A stretch of 64,000 bases of DNA from an uncultured Pelagibacteraceae bacterium (GTDB lineage Bacteria; Pseudomonadota; Alphaproteobacteria; Pelagibacterales; Pelagibacteraceae), in the NCBI GenBank assembly GCA_902577875.1, contig CACHAX010000001.1, positions 51,823-115,822 on the forward strand, read 5' to 3'. Of the stretch, positions 1-9,046 are shown piece after piece. Position numbers and translations under genes: made by a program. The notes under the pieces were generated by a model. The model made no database searches and was not told the origin of the DNA. It saw nothing but the letters and a program-made list of their open reading frames with translations. Numbering within the stretch: position 1 is the first letter of the stretch; each line of letters opens with the position of its first letter.

Positions 1-257
1 ATGATCAAGAAACAAGAACTGTCGCAAAAGCAGAAAGAGAGGTCTTAAAAGTTCTTGAAGGAGATTGTGATACAGCAATAGGTGTATTTGCAAAATCAAA
101 TGGAAAAAAAGTAGATCTATTGACCGAATTGTTTTCTGTCGATGGAAAAAATAGATATTTCATAAAAAAAAGTCTACAAAAAGATAATATTGAGTCTAGT
201 AGTAGAATGGTAGGAGAAGAACTTAAGTTAAAATCAAAAGGTTCTTATAAAAATTAA
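1..257 (+). CDS. hemC: Hydroxymethylbilane synthase (porphobilinogen deaminase), C-terminal part
   Basis: This is the 3' end of a gene that begins before the window; it reads in frame from base 3 to a TAA at 255-257. HemC joins four porphobilinogens into hydroxymethylbilane in cytoplasmic tetrapyrrole synthesis. The visible part holds the family motif EGDCDTAIG; its Cys is the expected attachment point of the dipyrromethane cofactor. The segment before it (AEREVLKVLE) also matches the family. The next gene starts 1 base after the stop and is hemD, the next step of the pathway, which supports the call. The catalytic N-terminal domains cannot be assessed. Confidence 0.9.
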   Translation, partial: DQETRTVAKAEREVLKVLEGDCDTAIGVFAKSNGKKVDLLTELFSVDGKNRYFIKKSLQKDNIESSSRMVGEELKLKSKGSYKN

Positions 258-258
258 A

Positions 259-957
259 ATGCATATTTTATTAACCAGACCATTAGATGATAGTAAAGAA
301 TTAATTTTAAAATTTACTTCGATGAAACATAAAGTTTCACACTTACCTTTATTACAAATAAAAAAAATAGATATACAAGGAATAGATTTTAGCCAATTCA
401 AAGGTATCATTTTTACGAGCGCTAATTCTTTAAAAAATTTAAATATTTCAAAAATAGATAAAAAAATAATTTGTTTTTGTGTTGGTCTTGCAACAGAAAG
501 AAAGGCAAAAGAAGTAGGCTTTCAAAATATTTTCTGTGCTGAGGGTAACGTAAATAATCTTAAAGAATTAATTTTACAAAACTTTGACCCAAAGATTGGG
601 CCAATGGCCTACATTAGTGGGGAAATTGTTTCTTACAATCTTGATAAAGATTTAATTTCAGAAAATTATGTCATAAAGAGAATTATAAATTATACTGCAA
701 TTCCTAATGAAAATTTAAGTGATGACTTTCTAAGAGATATCAAATCTTCTGTGCCAGAAATTGTTTACATATATTCTGAAAATAGTGCGAAGACATTTTT
801 TACGTTAATAAAAAAATATAATTTAGATAATATTTGGATGGAAACTAACCTAATGTGTATGGGTGAAAAAGCATCTTCAGCATTGAATGACATAAAATGG
901 AAAAAAATTTTCCTTTTTAACCCTGGTGAAGAAGAGTTTTTGCTATATAAAATTTAA
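259..957 (+). CDS. hemD: Uroporphyrinogen-III synthase
   Basis: Predicted to close and isomerise hydroxymethylbilane to uroporphyrinogen III in the cytoplasm. The protein has 232 residues, the usual size for HemD. It starts with the typical MHILLTRP strand, where the Arg is common to the family, and has a mid-protein GIIFTSANS segment that matches the family's FTSxN motif. HemD is poorly conserved, so the call leans on these short motifs and on the position directly after hemC (1-base gap). The ATG at 259 is the only sensible start. It begins a tight run with the next genes, so co-transcription is likely. Confidence 0.88.
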   Translation: MHILLTRPLDDSKELILKFTSMKHKVSHLPLLQIKKIDIQGIDFSQFKGIIFTSANSLKNLNISKIDKKIICFCVGLATERKAKEVGFQNIFCAEGNVNNLKELILQNFDPKIGPMAYISGEIVSYNLDKDLISENYVIKRIINYTAIPNENLSDDFLRDIKSSVPEIVYIYSENSAKTFFTLIKKYNLDNIWMETNLMCMGEKASSALNDIKWKKIFLFNPGEEEFLLYKI

Positions 958-959
958 AA

Positions 960-2045
960 ATGGACGTTTTAAATAAACTAAATGAGTTATTTTTATCTGT
1001 ATGGAAGCAGGGAATTCTTGGGGTAGATTTCTTTCAGATAATAGTAGGTCTTGGAATATTCGTATTATTTTTAATATTTAGAGGCCTAATTAGCAAACTT
1101 GTTATAAAAAAATTAGAATTAATTTCAAAAAGAACAACTAATAAATTAGATGATACTTTTGTAAAATCTATGGAAGGTCCTGCTAGGTTTCTTCCAATTG
1201 TTCTTGGTGTCTTCTTTGCTAGTTACTATATGTCATTTGATAATGAGACGAGGGGTTTCATAGATAACGTTAACAGAACATTAATAACAATTTTAATATT
1301 TTGGATAATACATCAAATAATTGAGCCAATATCATATATTTTAAATGGATTAGATAAAGTCCTGACAAAAGAATTAATAGGCTGGATTATAAAGTCTCTT
1401 AAAATTTTAATTTTTATTTTAGGCGCAGCTGCTGTTCTTGAGTTATGGGGAATTAAAATTGGACCAATAATTGCAGGATTAGGCTTGTTTGGTGTTGCAG
1501 TAGCATTAGGTGCACAGGATTTATTTAAAAATTTAATATCTGGAATTTTAGTATTAGTTGAAAAAAGATTTAGAATTGGTGATTGGATTAAAGTTGAGGG
1601 AGTTATTGAAGGAGTTGTTGAGAATATTGGATTTAGATCAACCGTTATAAGAAAATTTGATAAGTCACTAGCAATTATTCCCAATTTTCAATTTGCAGAA
1701 AATGCAGTGATTAATAACACAAGGAAGACCAACTGGGCTATTAGTTGGATAATAACTCTTCAATATGACACTACAATTGATCAATTAAAAACCATAAGAG
1801 ATGAGATTGAAGATCACATAAATAAAGGTGATGATTATGATCAATCTGTTGGAGTTGCTGTAAGAATAGATAAGTTTTCAGATAGCTCAATTGATATGTA
1901 TGTAAGATGTTTTACAAAAACAAATAGTTGGACTAATTATTTACAAGTTAAAGAAAATCTGGCACTTGAAATAAAAAAAATTGTTGAAGGTAAGGGAGCT
2001 GCCTTTGCATTCCCAAGTCAGTCCATCTATGTTGAAAAAAAATGA
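960..2045 (+). CDS. MscS-family small-conductance mechanosensitive channel
   Basis: Predicted inner-membrane channel that releases solutes when membrane tension rises. The 361-residue protein has about four hydrophobic segments in the first 200 residues. The pore-lining helix is recognisable by its Gly/Ala spacing (GPIIAGLGLFGVAVALGAQD), followed by the LISGILVLVEKRFRIGDWI beta-domain entry and a C-terminal cytoplasmic part ending in the family's FAFPSQSIY. It is longer than E. coli MscS, so it belongs to the medium-size group with an extra N-terminal helix pair. The gene starts 2 bases after hemD and overlaps the next start by 4 bases, so it is very likely in the same transcript. Confidence 0.9.
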   Translation: MDVLNKLNELFLSVWKQGILGVDFFQIIVGLGIFVLFLIFRGLISKLVIKKLELISKRTTNKLDDTFVKSMEGPARFLPIVLGVFFASYYMSFDNETRGFIDNVNRTLITILIFWIIHQIIEPISYILNGLDKVLTKELIGWIIKSLKILIFILGAAAVLELWGIKIGPIIAGLGLFGVAVALGAQDLFKNLISGILVLVEKRFRIGDWIKVEGVIEGVVENIGFRSTVIRKFDKSLAIIPNFQFAENAVINNTRKTNWAISWIITLQYDTTIDQLKTIRDEIEDHINKGDDYDQSVGVAVRIDKFSDSSIDMYVRCFTKTNSWTNYLQVKENLALEIKKIVEGKGAAFAFPSQSIYVEKK

Positions 2046-2332
2046 TTGCTATATTTTATTTAGCTCTTCAAATTTTAAAACTTTATTCATATGTTGTAAT
2101 TGCCAATGTTGTTATAAGTTGGTTGGTCGCTTTTAATGTACTAAATACAAGCAATCGGTTTGTATATTTAATATTAGATTTCACTTATAAAATGACAGAA
2201 CCGATTTTAATGAGAATAAGAAGATTTTTACCTAACCTTGGTGTTTTTGATATTTCTCCTATCGTACTTCTTTTGTTGATATGGTTCATAGAAATGTGTA
2301 TGAAACTCTACATTGCACCACTAATATTTTAA
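2042..2332 (+). CDS. YggT family membrane protein
   Basis: A small inner-membrane protein of 96 residues with two hydrophobic segments (about 5-30 and 72-95). They are separated by the family's conserved stretch DFTYKMTEPILMRIRRFLP, with the TEP-x4-RR pattern typical of YggT. The biochemical role of the family is not settled; members have been tied to osmotic tolerance and to cell shape or division. The start codon overlaps the stop of the MscS gene (ATGA), which implies translational coupling with a channel gene. That is compatible with, but does not prove, an osmotic role. The family call is firm; the function is open. Confidence 0.88.
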   Translation: MIAIFYLALQILKLYSYVVIANVVISWLVAFNVLNTSNRFVYLILDFTYKMTEPILMRIRRFLPNLGVFDISPIVLLLLIWFIEMCMKLYIAPLIF

Positions 2333-2335
2333 TAA

Positions 2336-3181
2336 ATGATTTTAATTGATGGAAAAAAAGCTGCTGCTGATTTAAGAGAAGAGCTCAAGAAAGAAGTCTT
2401 ATCTTTAAAAGATAAGCATAATAAAGTACCAGGTTTAACAGTCATATTGATTGGTGATTTAGCACCTAGCCAAATTTATGTTAGAAATAAAGAGAAATCT
2501 GCCAATGAAGTGGGCCTTAAATCAGAGGTGATTAGATACCCTGACAGTGTTGATGAAAGTGAAGTTTTAAAAAAAATCGATGAACTTAACAATGATGACT
2601 CTGTTTCAGGAATTTTAGTTCAGTTACCACTTCCTAAACATATTGATAAACAAAAAGTTATAGAGGCAATTATGCCAGAGAAGGATGTAGATGGATTTCA
2701 TCCCATGAATGTTGGTAATCTGTCGTCAGGTTATGAAAGTTCTATTCCGTGCACTCCTTTAGGTTGTTATTTATTAATAAAAAAAATTGAACCAAACCTT
2801 AATGGAAAAAAGGCTGTAATTGTTGGAAGATCAAATTTAAATGGTAAGCCAATGACACAGTTGTTGTTGAAAGAAAATTGTACAGTCACAATTACTCATT
2901 CAAAAACAAACGATCTTAAAGGAGAATGTTTAAAAGGAGACATTATAGTCGCTGCTGTTGGGATCCCTGAGCTTGTAAAAGGTGATTGGGTAAAAAAAGA
3001 TGCAATTGTGATTGACGTTGGTATTAATAAAACTGAAAACGGCCTAGTTGGCGATGTGGCATTTGATGAAGTATCAAAAGTTGCAAAAGCTTTAACTCCT
3101 GTTCCAGGTGGCGTCGGACCTATGACTATTGCATGTTTACTTAAAAACACAATTGAGTGTTTTAAGAGAGCAAATAAATAA
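2336..3181 (+). CDS. folD: Bifunctional methylenetetrahydrofolate dehydrogenase / methenyltetrahydrofolate cyclohydrolase
   Basis: FolD interconverts 5,10-methylene-, 5,10-methenyl- and 10-formyl-tetrahydrofolate in the cytoplasm, supplying formyl groups for purines and initiator tRNA. The 281-residue protein has the signatures of the family: YVRNKEK with the catalytic Lys near residue 52, VQLPLPKHI, the nucleotide-binding VGRSNLNGKPM and the C-terminal PVPGGVGPMT. The length is standard. Folate C1 units are also the acceptor in DMSP demethylation (dmdA at 60574), so this enzyme probably processes carbon from that route. It ends 5 bases before the end of the convergent ybbP gene, with no clear terminator between. 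Confidence 0.97.
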   Translation: MILIDGKKAAADLREELKKEVLSLKDKHNKVPGLTVILIGDLAPSQIYVRNKEKSANEVGLKSEVIRYPDSVDESEVLKKIDELNNDDSVSGILVQLPLPKHIDKQKVIEAIMPEKDVDGFHPMNVGNLSSGYESSIPCTPLGCYLLIKKIEPNLNGKKAVIVGRSNLNGKPMTQLLLKENCTVTITHSKTNDLKGECLKGDIIVAAVGIPELVKGDWVKKDAIVIDVGINKTENGLVGDVAFDEVSKVAKALTPVPGGVGPMTIACLLKNTIECFKRANK

Positions 3182-3186
3182 ATTTA

Positions 3187-5724
3187 CTATTGATTTCTAA
3201 TTAAAGGATAAACTTTAGGACTTAAGTATTTAAGATTAGTTAGCATAATTAAAATCAAGGTCACAGTTCCTATAGAGGCACCAAGGTAAATTAAAACTTT
3301 AAAATCAAATTGCCAAACTAATTCAAAAATATTCTCCATAATAAATTTTGATCCAATTACTGCAAAAAAAATTGCAATTAATATTACCGACATAAAAATT
3401 ATTATAAATTCTATCAAAGACGAAAATATAATTTCTTTTTTTGAAAAACCTAAAATTTTAAATACAAGATTTTGGTACTCTTTTACTTTTCCTTGGACCA
3501 TTATAGCACTTGAGATAACAATCAATCCAATGACAATTGTTACACCAGAAATTAAGGTTACAGCTATGAAAACTTTATTTAAAACTGATGTTACCTTGTT
3601 TAAGTAATCAGCAATTTTTATCATAGATAAACTCGGTAATACTTCTAACATTTTGGTTTCATCAAAATTATCTGGATTTTTAAACTTAGCAGTTGCTAAA
3701 TATTCATGAGGAATTTTTTTTGCAAATTGTGGATTAAATAACATGGCAAAATTAATACTTAGATCACGATAATCAACTTCTCTAAAATTAACTATTTCTC
3801 CATCAATTTCTCGACCATAAATGTTTAAAGTAAAAATATCTCCTAACTCAATATTAAAATCTTTAGCTACTTTTGCATCAAGCGATATCTGAAGTTGGCT
3901 AGGTTTAGATAAATCCCACCATTCTCCCTTTAAAATTGGGTTATCTTTAGGTATATTTTCAACCCAAGAAGATCTTCTTTCACTTCCAATTACCCAATAA
4001 CTATCATTATCTGGTTTAATATAGCTATTTGGATTAACACCATTAATTTTTACTATTCCGGAAGAAACCATAGGTACTATTTCAATGTTTGCATCAGGGT
4101 TCATTTTGTAAACACTTTGTTCAAATTTTTTCTTTTCACCTTTTTGAATTCCAACAAAAAAATAATCAGGTGCAATATCTGGAATAGATCTTGCAATTTC
4201 TCTTTTAAAATTTGTTCCAACTAAAGCTAAAGTTAATAATAAAGTTACACCTAAGCCTAAAGACATAATTGTTATAGGAGTGATACTTTTTGTTTGAGTT
4301 ATATTTTTTATCGATACTTTTAAAGAGATATTTGAAATAAAATTAAACTTTTTCAGTAAATAAATTATAATTTTAGAAAGTAAAAAAAATACAATTAGAC
4401 ATACAAAAAAAGCCAGAAAATAACCCAAGCTATAAGAAGGCCTTTCAGATCCTAGTGTAAACAATAAAACTAAAAATGATAACAAGATAAAACTCAAAAT
4501 AACTGACTTTTTTGAGTAATAAAATTGCAGGTTTTGGAATACATTTCTAAATAGGTTTGATGCTTTAACTTGATCAATTGAACTTATTGTCGGTATTGAA
4601 AAAATTATAAGAACTAACAAACCTACAATAAATATTTTTATAAAATTAATTAAAGAGAATTTTGGATAAACATTTAATCCCAACCCATCAGATAAATATT
4701 TATCTGCAATTGGTACAATTAAAAAACTTGAGCCATAAGAAATTACAGTAATAATAAATAATAATATTAATAATTGAAGATAATAAAGTGTTTTTATATT
4801 CCCTGAGTAAAATCCTACAGCTTTTCTTACAGCTATAGACATATTATTCTGGTTTATAAATGACAACAATGTATTAGCGATACCTATTCCAGCAATTAAC
4901 ATTGCACTAATTGAAACTAAAGAGAGAAATTGGGAAAAATTATTAATTATCCTTTTTAAGCCACTTGCTGAGTTTTCTGGAAATCTAAGTTTTACTTTTT
5001 GGTCATCTTTAAAAATATCTTTGATCTTACTTTCAATTTTTTCTGGATCATCAGTTGGTTTAAATTTTACTTTATATTCATAATTTAAAAAACTACCTAT
5101 TCCATTTAGTTTTAGTATCTCCAAAGTTTGTTTTCCTGCTAATGCCCAATCTCCAAATGCTACAAACCCACTAACATCAGGTACAGATTTTATAATTCCA
5201 ACAACTATGAAACTTTGATCTTGAACCTTAACTTTGTCATTTATTTTTATCTTTAAAGTTTTTGATAAACTTTCATTAATCAAAATTGTCTTTGGTTCCT
5301 TTTTCATTCTTTCGTAAGCATCTTCTGGCTCATAAATAACTTCACCGTAAAGTGGATATTTTTCATCAACTGTTTTAATTCTTGTAAATAATGATTTATT
5401 TTTTTCTCTGCCTGTCGTAGAAAGCATTGTACTGAACTCTATCATTTGTGAGACAGTTGAAAATTCCTTTACTTTATTGATTAAATTAAGATCCCCCTGA
5501 TTACGATTATAATCGATTTCGAGATCTCCACCCAAAAGAACTTTTGCATTATCATTAAGCTCTTTTTTTAAACTATCTTCGATTGTAAAGATGGCACTTA
5601 AAATAAAAAGACTGATAAACAGCGTTACAATAATGCTTGAAATTTTTTTATAATTTCTGCTTAAATCCTTTAAAGCATACTTGAATATTAAACTTAAATC
5701 CGAAGAATTACTTAATTTTTCCAT
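3187..5724 (-). CDS. ybbP: ABC transporter permease, FtsX/MacB type (YbbP-like)
   Basis: Predicted inner-membrane partner of the ATPase encoded just upstream. It has 845 residues with two FtsX-type modules: a first transmembrane helix near 30-50, a large extracytoplasmic domain, a helix cluster at about 265-380, a mid-protein hairpin near 405-460, a second long soluble domain, and three C-terminal helices after about 715. The repeated SLG-x-G/ISAMLIAGIGIANTLL segments are typical of this fold. This two-module plan is that of E. coli YbbP, thought to act on lipids or lipoproteins; the substrate is unknown. Its start overlaps the ATPase stop by 17 bases. Confidence 0.87.
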   Translation of the reverse strand: MEKLSNSSDLSLIFKYALKDLSRNYKKISSIIVTLFISLFILSAIFTIEDSLKKELNDNAKVLLGGDLEIDYNRNQGDLNLINKVKEFSTVSQMIEFSTMLSTTGREKNKSLFTRIKTVDEKYPLYGEVIYEPEDAYERMKKEPKTILINESLSKTLKIKINDKVKVQDQSFIVVGIIKSVPDVSGFVAFGDWALAGKQTLEILKLNGIGSFLNYEYKVKFKPTDDPEKIESKIKDIFKDDQKVKLRFPENSASGLKRIINNFSQFLSLVSISAMLIAGIGIANTLLSFINQNNMSIAVRKAVGFYSGNIKTLYYLQLLILLFIITVISYGSSFLIVPIADKYLSDGLGLNVYPKFSLINFIKIFIVGLLVLIIFSIPTISSIDQVKASNLFRNVFQNLQFYYSKKSVILSFILLSFLVLLFTLGSERPSYSLGYFLAFFVCLIVFFLLSKIIIYLLKKFNFISNISLKVSIKNITQTKSITPITIMSLGLGVTLLLTLALVGTNFKREIARSIPDIAPDYFFVGIQKGEKKKFEQSVYKMNPDANIEIVPMVSSGIVKINGVNPNSYIKPDNDSYWVIGSERRSSWVENIPKDNPILKGEWWDLSKPSQLQISLDAKVAKDFNIELGDIFTLNIYGREIDGEIVNFREVDYRDLSINFAMLFNPQFAKKIPHEYLATAKFKNPDNFDETKMLEVLPSLSMIKIADYLNKVTSVLNKVFIAVTLISGVTIVIGLIVISSAIMVQGKVKEYQNLVFKILGFSKKEIIFSSLIEFIIIFMSVILIAIFFAVIGSKFIMENIFELVWQFDFKVLIYLGASIGTVTLILIMLTNLKYLSPKVYPLIRNQ

Positions 5725-6373
5725 CTTTGATTTTAATTTTTCGTTTTGCTTTGTCTGCTAATTTTGGATCATGTGTGACCATTATTAAAGAAGACCCTTC
5801 TTCTTTGACATATTTAAATAAAATTTCAGAGATCATTATTGAGTTTTCGGTATCTAGATTACCAGTTGGTTCATCAGCTAAAATCAAATCTGGTTTCATT
5901 GCAATAGCTCTTGCAATCGCTACACGTTGTTGCTCTCCGCCAGATAATTGACTTGGAAGATTATTGAATCTATGTTTTAGACCAAATCGATCTAATAAAC
6001 TTTTTGCTTCTTTCTCTGGATTTTTAAATTCATTAAGTTCAAGTGTTAAAGCTACATTTTCAACAGCTGTATAATTTGGAATTAAATAGAAAGATTGAAA
6101 TATAATTCCTATATTTTGCTTTCTAATTTCAGATACTTCGTCTTCATTAAGATTTGTTATTTCCCTGTCTTGAAATATAATTTTCCCTGAGGTTGGACGT
6201 TCTAGTCCACCAATAAGCATAATCAAGCTTGTTTTTCCTGACCCACTTTCTCCAACCACAGATACAGTTTCTTTTTTTTTTATAGTTAAATCAATATTTT
6301 TTAAAACATTGATATTGTCCTTCCCAGTTTGGTATTTGAGATTTATTTTTTTTAATTTAAGAAGTGTGTTCAT
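5708..6373 (-). CDS. ybbA: ABC transporter ATP-binding protein (LolD/YbbA type)
   Basis: Cytoplasmic ATPase of the YbbA-YbbP type exporter or lipid extractor. The sequence shows Walker A GESGSGKTS, Q-loop FQSFYLIP, signature LSGGEQQRV, Walker B LILADEPTGNLD and switch His in MVTHD, all intact. I place the start at 6373 (MNTLLKLKK, 221 residues), because a more upstream ATG at 6421 adds 16 unrelated residues and runs into the divergent tesA signal peptide. With this start the ATG lies on the CATG shared with tesA. In E. coli ybbA and tesA are also divergent neighbours, which supports the assignment. Confidence 0.9.
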   Translation of the reverse strand: MNTLLKLKKINLKYQTGKDNINVLKNIDLTIKKKETVSVVGESGSGKTSLIMLIGGLERPTSGKIIFQDREITNLNEDEVSEIRKQNIGIIFQSFYLIPNYTAVENVALTLELNEFKNPEKEAKSLLDRFGLKHRFNNLPSQLSGGEQQRVAIARAIAMKPDLILADEPTGNLDTENSIMISEILFKYVKEEGSSLIMVTHDPKLADKAKRKIKIKDGKIK

Positions 6374-6980
6374 GAATAAAAGTTTATTTATAAAAATATT
6401 GTTATTCTTTCTAGTGCACATAAATGCAAGTGCAATAGAAAAGGTTATATTATTCGGCGATAGTTTAATGGCGGGTTATGGTCTACCTAAAGAGCAACAC
6501 TTATCTTTGGTTTTAGAAAGTAATCTCGTTAGCAGTGGTTTAAATATTAAGGTAATAAATGGAAGTGTGTCAGGAAGTACTTCTTCTGGTGGATTGAATA
6601 GAGCAGAATGGAGTTTATCAGAACCCGGTATTGATCTAATCATCCTTGGTCTTGGGGCAAATGATATGCTTAGAGGAATTCAACCAGATGAAACTGAAAG
6701 AAATTTAGAAGAAATAATTAAAATTGCTAATAGTAAAAAAATAAAAATTATAATAGCTGGGATGGTTGCGCCAACATCTCATGGAACTAAATATAAAAAA
6801 AATTTTGATGCTATTTATCCTAAATTGTCAAAAAAATATAATTTACCTTTAATTCCATTTTTGCTAGAGGGTGTTGCTCTTGATCCAAATCTAAATCAAC
6901 AAGATGGCATACATCCTAACAAAGCTGGAACAATAGTTATAAGTAATACAATTCAAGATATTATTTCAAAAAATTATTAA
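6372..6980 (+). CDS. tesA: SGNH/GDSL hydrolase, TesA-like arylesterase/lysophospholipase
   Basis: Predicted periplasmic hydrolase of thioesters or lysophospholipids. From the ATG at 6372 it has 202 residues with a signal peptide of about 21 residues (MNKSLFIKI...INASA). The GDSLMAGYG block follows with nucleophile Ser31, then a Gly in SGSTSSGG, the GxND block (GLGANDM) and the catalytic Asp/His in QDGIHPN. All four SGNH blocks are present. A longer frame runs back to 6309 but the extra residues are the antisense of ybbA. The start codon is interlocked with that of ybbA on the other strand, so its promoter must lie inside ybbA. Confidence 0.92.
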   Translation: MNKSLFIKILLFFLVHINASAIEKVILFGDSLMAGYGLPKEQHLSLVLESNLVSSGLNIKVINGSVSGSTSSGGLNRAEWSLSEPGIDLIILGLGANDMLRGIQPDETERNLEEIIKIANSKKIKIIIAGMVAPTSHGTKYKKNFDAIYPKLSKKYNLPLIPFLLEGVALDPNLNQQDGIHPNKAGTIVISNTIQDIISKNY

Positions 6981-6986
6981 TCGGAT

Positions 6987-7988
6987 ATGAAAAAAAAATA
7001 TCATCATTTAGCAAATGGCACATTTCGTAATCCTGAAGGATCAAAGGTGATTGATATGAATTTCAATTGGTCGTTTAAGGTCTTTAACCAAGAAAAAAAA
7101 AAATTAGATATGACATTTCCTGAAAGTAATGTCATTAAAAAAGAAAAAGTTTTATTGGATTTAAATAATTTCCAAAAAGAAGATTATGTAGCGTGGATAG
7201 GTCATGCAACATTTTTATTAAAATTAGGAGAAATAACAATAATAACAGATCCAGTTTTTTCAAAAAATGCAGGACCTTTATTTTTTGGGCCAAAGAGATT
7301 TACCGAACCAGCATTAAAACTTAATGAGATACCAAGAACAGAAATTTTTCTACTAACTCACAATCACTACGATCATCAAGACATGAAAACAATAATGAGA
7401 TTTCCTTATAAAGAATCTAAAGTCCTGGTACCTTTAGGACTAAAAAAATATTTTAAAATTAATAGATTTAAAGATGTAAATGAAATGGATTGGTATGATC
7501 AAATAAGAATAAATCAGAATTTAAATATTACTTTTTTGCCATCAGTCCACTGGTCAAAAAGGAGTTTAACGGATACTAACAAAACTTTATGGGGTAGCTA
7601 TTTGATTGAATACAAAGGAAAAAAAATATTATTTTCATGTGATACTGGTGTTGGAAAAATATATAAAGAATTGGGAGATAAGTATGGTCCAATTGATTTA
7701 ACATTTATTAACATTGGCGCATATAATTTTTATCCTATGGCTTCAATTAAAGACTCTTCTGCTTACCACACTAACCCCGAAGAAGCCCTTGGACTTGCTA
7801 AAGATTTAAAAAGTAAAAAAGTAATTGGAATGCATTGGGGAACTTTTGTCTTATCACTTGAACCAATATTAGAGCCCCCTTTAAGGTTTAAGCAAAATGC
7901 AGAAAAATTTGGATTTAAAAAAGATGATGCAATTGTTTTTAAAATTGGTGAATTTAAATTATTCAAAGAGCTTTTTGATACTAACTAG
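6987..7988 (+). CDS. Metallo-beta-lactamase-fold hydrolase (NAPE-PLD/UlaG-like)
   Basis: Predicted metal-dependent hydrolase of 333 residues. The metal motif HxHxDH is seen as THNHYDHQD (His125, His127, Asp129, His130). Further ligands are plausible in PSVHWSKR, SCDTGVG and the C-terminal MHWGTF. The segments YVAWIGHATFLLK and TDPVFSKNAGP are typical of the group holding N-acyl-phosphatidylethanolamine phospholipase D and UlaG-like lactonases. There is no signal peptide, so it is probably cytoplasmic or membrane-associated. It starts 6 bases after tesA, and a lipid-related role beside a lysophospholipase-like protein is attractive but inferred. Its end overlaps the convergent gene by 8 bases. 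Confidence 0.85.
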   Translation: MKKKYHHLANGTFRNPEGSKVIDMNFNWSFKVFNQEKKKLDMTFPESNVIKKEKVLLDLNNFQKEDYVAWIGHATFLLKLGEITIITDPVFSKNAGPLFFGPKRFTEPALKLNEIPRTEIFLLTHNHYDHQDMKTIMRFPYKESKVLVPLGLKKYFKINRFKDVNEMDWYDQIRINQNLNITFLPSVHWSKRSLTDTNKTLWGSYLIEYKGKKILFSCDTGVGKIYKELGDKYGPIDLTFINIGAYNFYPMASIKDSSAYHTNPEEALGLAKDLKSKKVIGMHWGTFVLSLEPILEPPLRFKQNAEKFGFKKDDAIVFKIGEFKLFKELFDTN

Positions 7989-9045
7989 AATTTTCCATCA
8001 ACCACAATCCATCTTGATTTAAAAAATATAGTTTACCATTTATAGGATGAATTTGTATGTCTCTGATTCTTCCAATTTTATCTTTAAATATTATTTCCTC
8101 TTTTACGTTTGATAAATCATTAAACTCTAATTTTCTTAAAGACTTATCTTTAAGTGAAGTAATTAATGCATGACCATTCCATTCTTTAAATTCATTCCCA
8201 TTGTAAATTGTGATTGCACTTGTGGCTATAGATGGAACCCAATATTGAATGGCTTTTGTAAAGCCAGGTTTCCATTTTGGCCCTATTGGTATACCTGAAT
8301 AATTTGTGCCACCCCATCCAAGAATTTTCCAACCATAATTTTCACCTTTCTTTGCTTCACCAAACCAATCGCCTCCTTTTGCACCATGATTGCTCATATA
8401 AATTTTTCCATCAAAAGGTGATAAAGCTAAACCTTGAGGATTTCTTACACCAATTTGGTATATTTCAGGTAGCCAGTCTGATTTCCCCTCAAAACGAGGA
8501 TTGTCTTTTGGAATGCCACCATCCAGATAAATTCTAATTATACTTCCTGGATGTTTATTTCCATCTTGAGCAATCATTCCCCCGCCTCTTTCACCTGCAG
8601 AAGCAAATAAATAATTGTCTTTAATTACCAGTCTTGAACCAAAATGATATGGCGAGTCAATTGGTGGATTGGCTTGAAAAATATTTTTAAAATTTAATTT
8701 GTTTTTATTAAATTTTGCACGTGCAATTGAAGTACTAGTCTTCCAATTATTTCTATTTTCTGTGTATGAGATGTAAATATAATCTTCATGATACAGAATA
8801 TCCAATAATCCTCCCTGTCCATATTCTACAAAATTTAAGTTATGACCAATTTCACCCATCTTTCTTGTTGAAATATTAACAAGTTTTATTTTGCCACCTT
8901 TCTCGGTAACAATCATTTCATTATCATTAACGAACGACGAACCCCAAGGTGCTTCTAATTCAATAATTTTATTAAAATTAAAATTTTTACTAAATGAATT
9001 AGTTGAGAATAATATTAATGATAAAAGAAATAATAATTTCTTCAC
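7981..9045 (-). CDS. PQQ-dependent soluble aldose/sorbosone dehydrogenase family protein
   Basis: Exported beta-propeller protein of the soluble glucose/sorbosone dehydrogenase family (YliI-like). Evidence is the segment LEAPWGSSFV near the start, GGLLDILYHEDYIYISYT, SRLVIKDNYLFASAGERGG, the YQIGVRNPQGLALSP motif typical of the family and MSNHGAKGGDWFGE. I choose a GTG at 9045 (354 residues), which gives an immediate signal peptide KKLLFLLSLILFSTNSFS and begins just after the stop of the upstream SDR. A start at the ATG at 9081 would add 12 residues overlapping the SDR and place a charged stretch before the signal. PQQ synthesis genes are not in the window, so the cofactor is uncertain. Confidence 0.82.
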   Translation of the reverse strand: MKKLLFLLSLILFSTNSFSKNFNFNKIIELEAPWGSSFVNDNEMIVTEKGGKIKLVNISTRKMGEIGHNLNFVEYGQGGLLDILYHEDYIYISYTENRNNWKTSTSIARAKFNKNKLNFKNIFQANPPIDSPYHFGSRLVIKDNYLFASAGERGGGMIAQDGNKHPGSIIRIYLDGGIPKDNPRFEGKSDWLPEIYQIGVRNPQGLALSPFDGKIYMSNHGAKGGDWFGEAKKGENYGWKILGWGGTNYSGIPIGPKWKPGFTKAIQYWVPSIATSAITIYNGNEFKEWNGHALITSLKDKSLRKLEFNDLSNVKEEIIFKDKIGRIRDIQIHPINGKLYFLNQDGLWLMENSS

Positions 9046-9046
9046 T

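Noticed and set aside
6374..6421. Upstream ATG for ybbA
   Set aside because: It would add 16 residues that are the antisense of the tesA signal peptide and are not typical of ABC ATPases.
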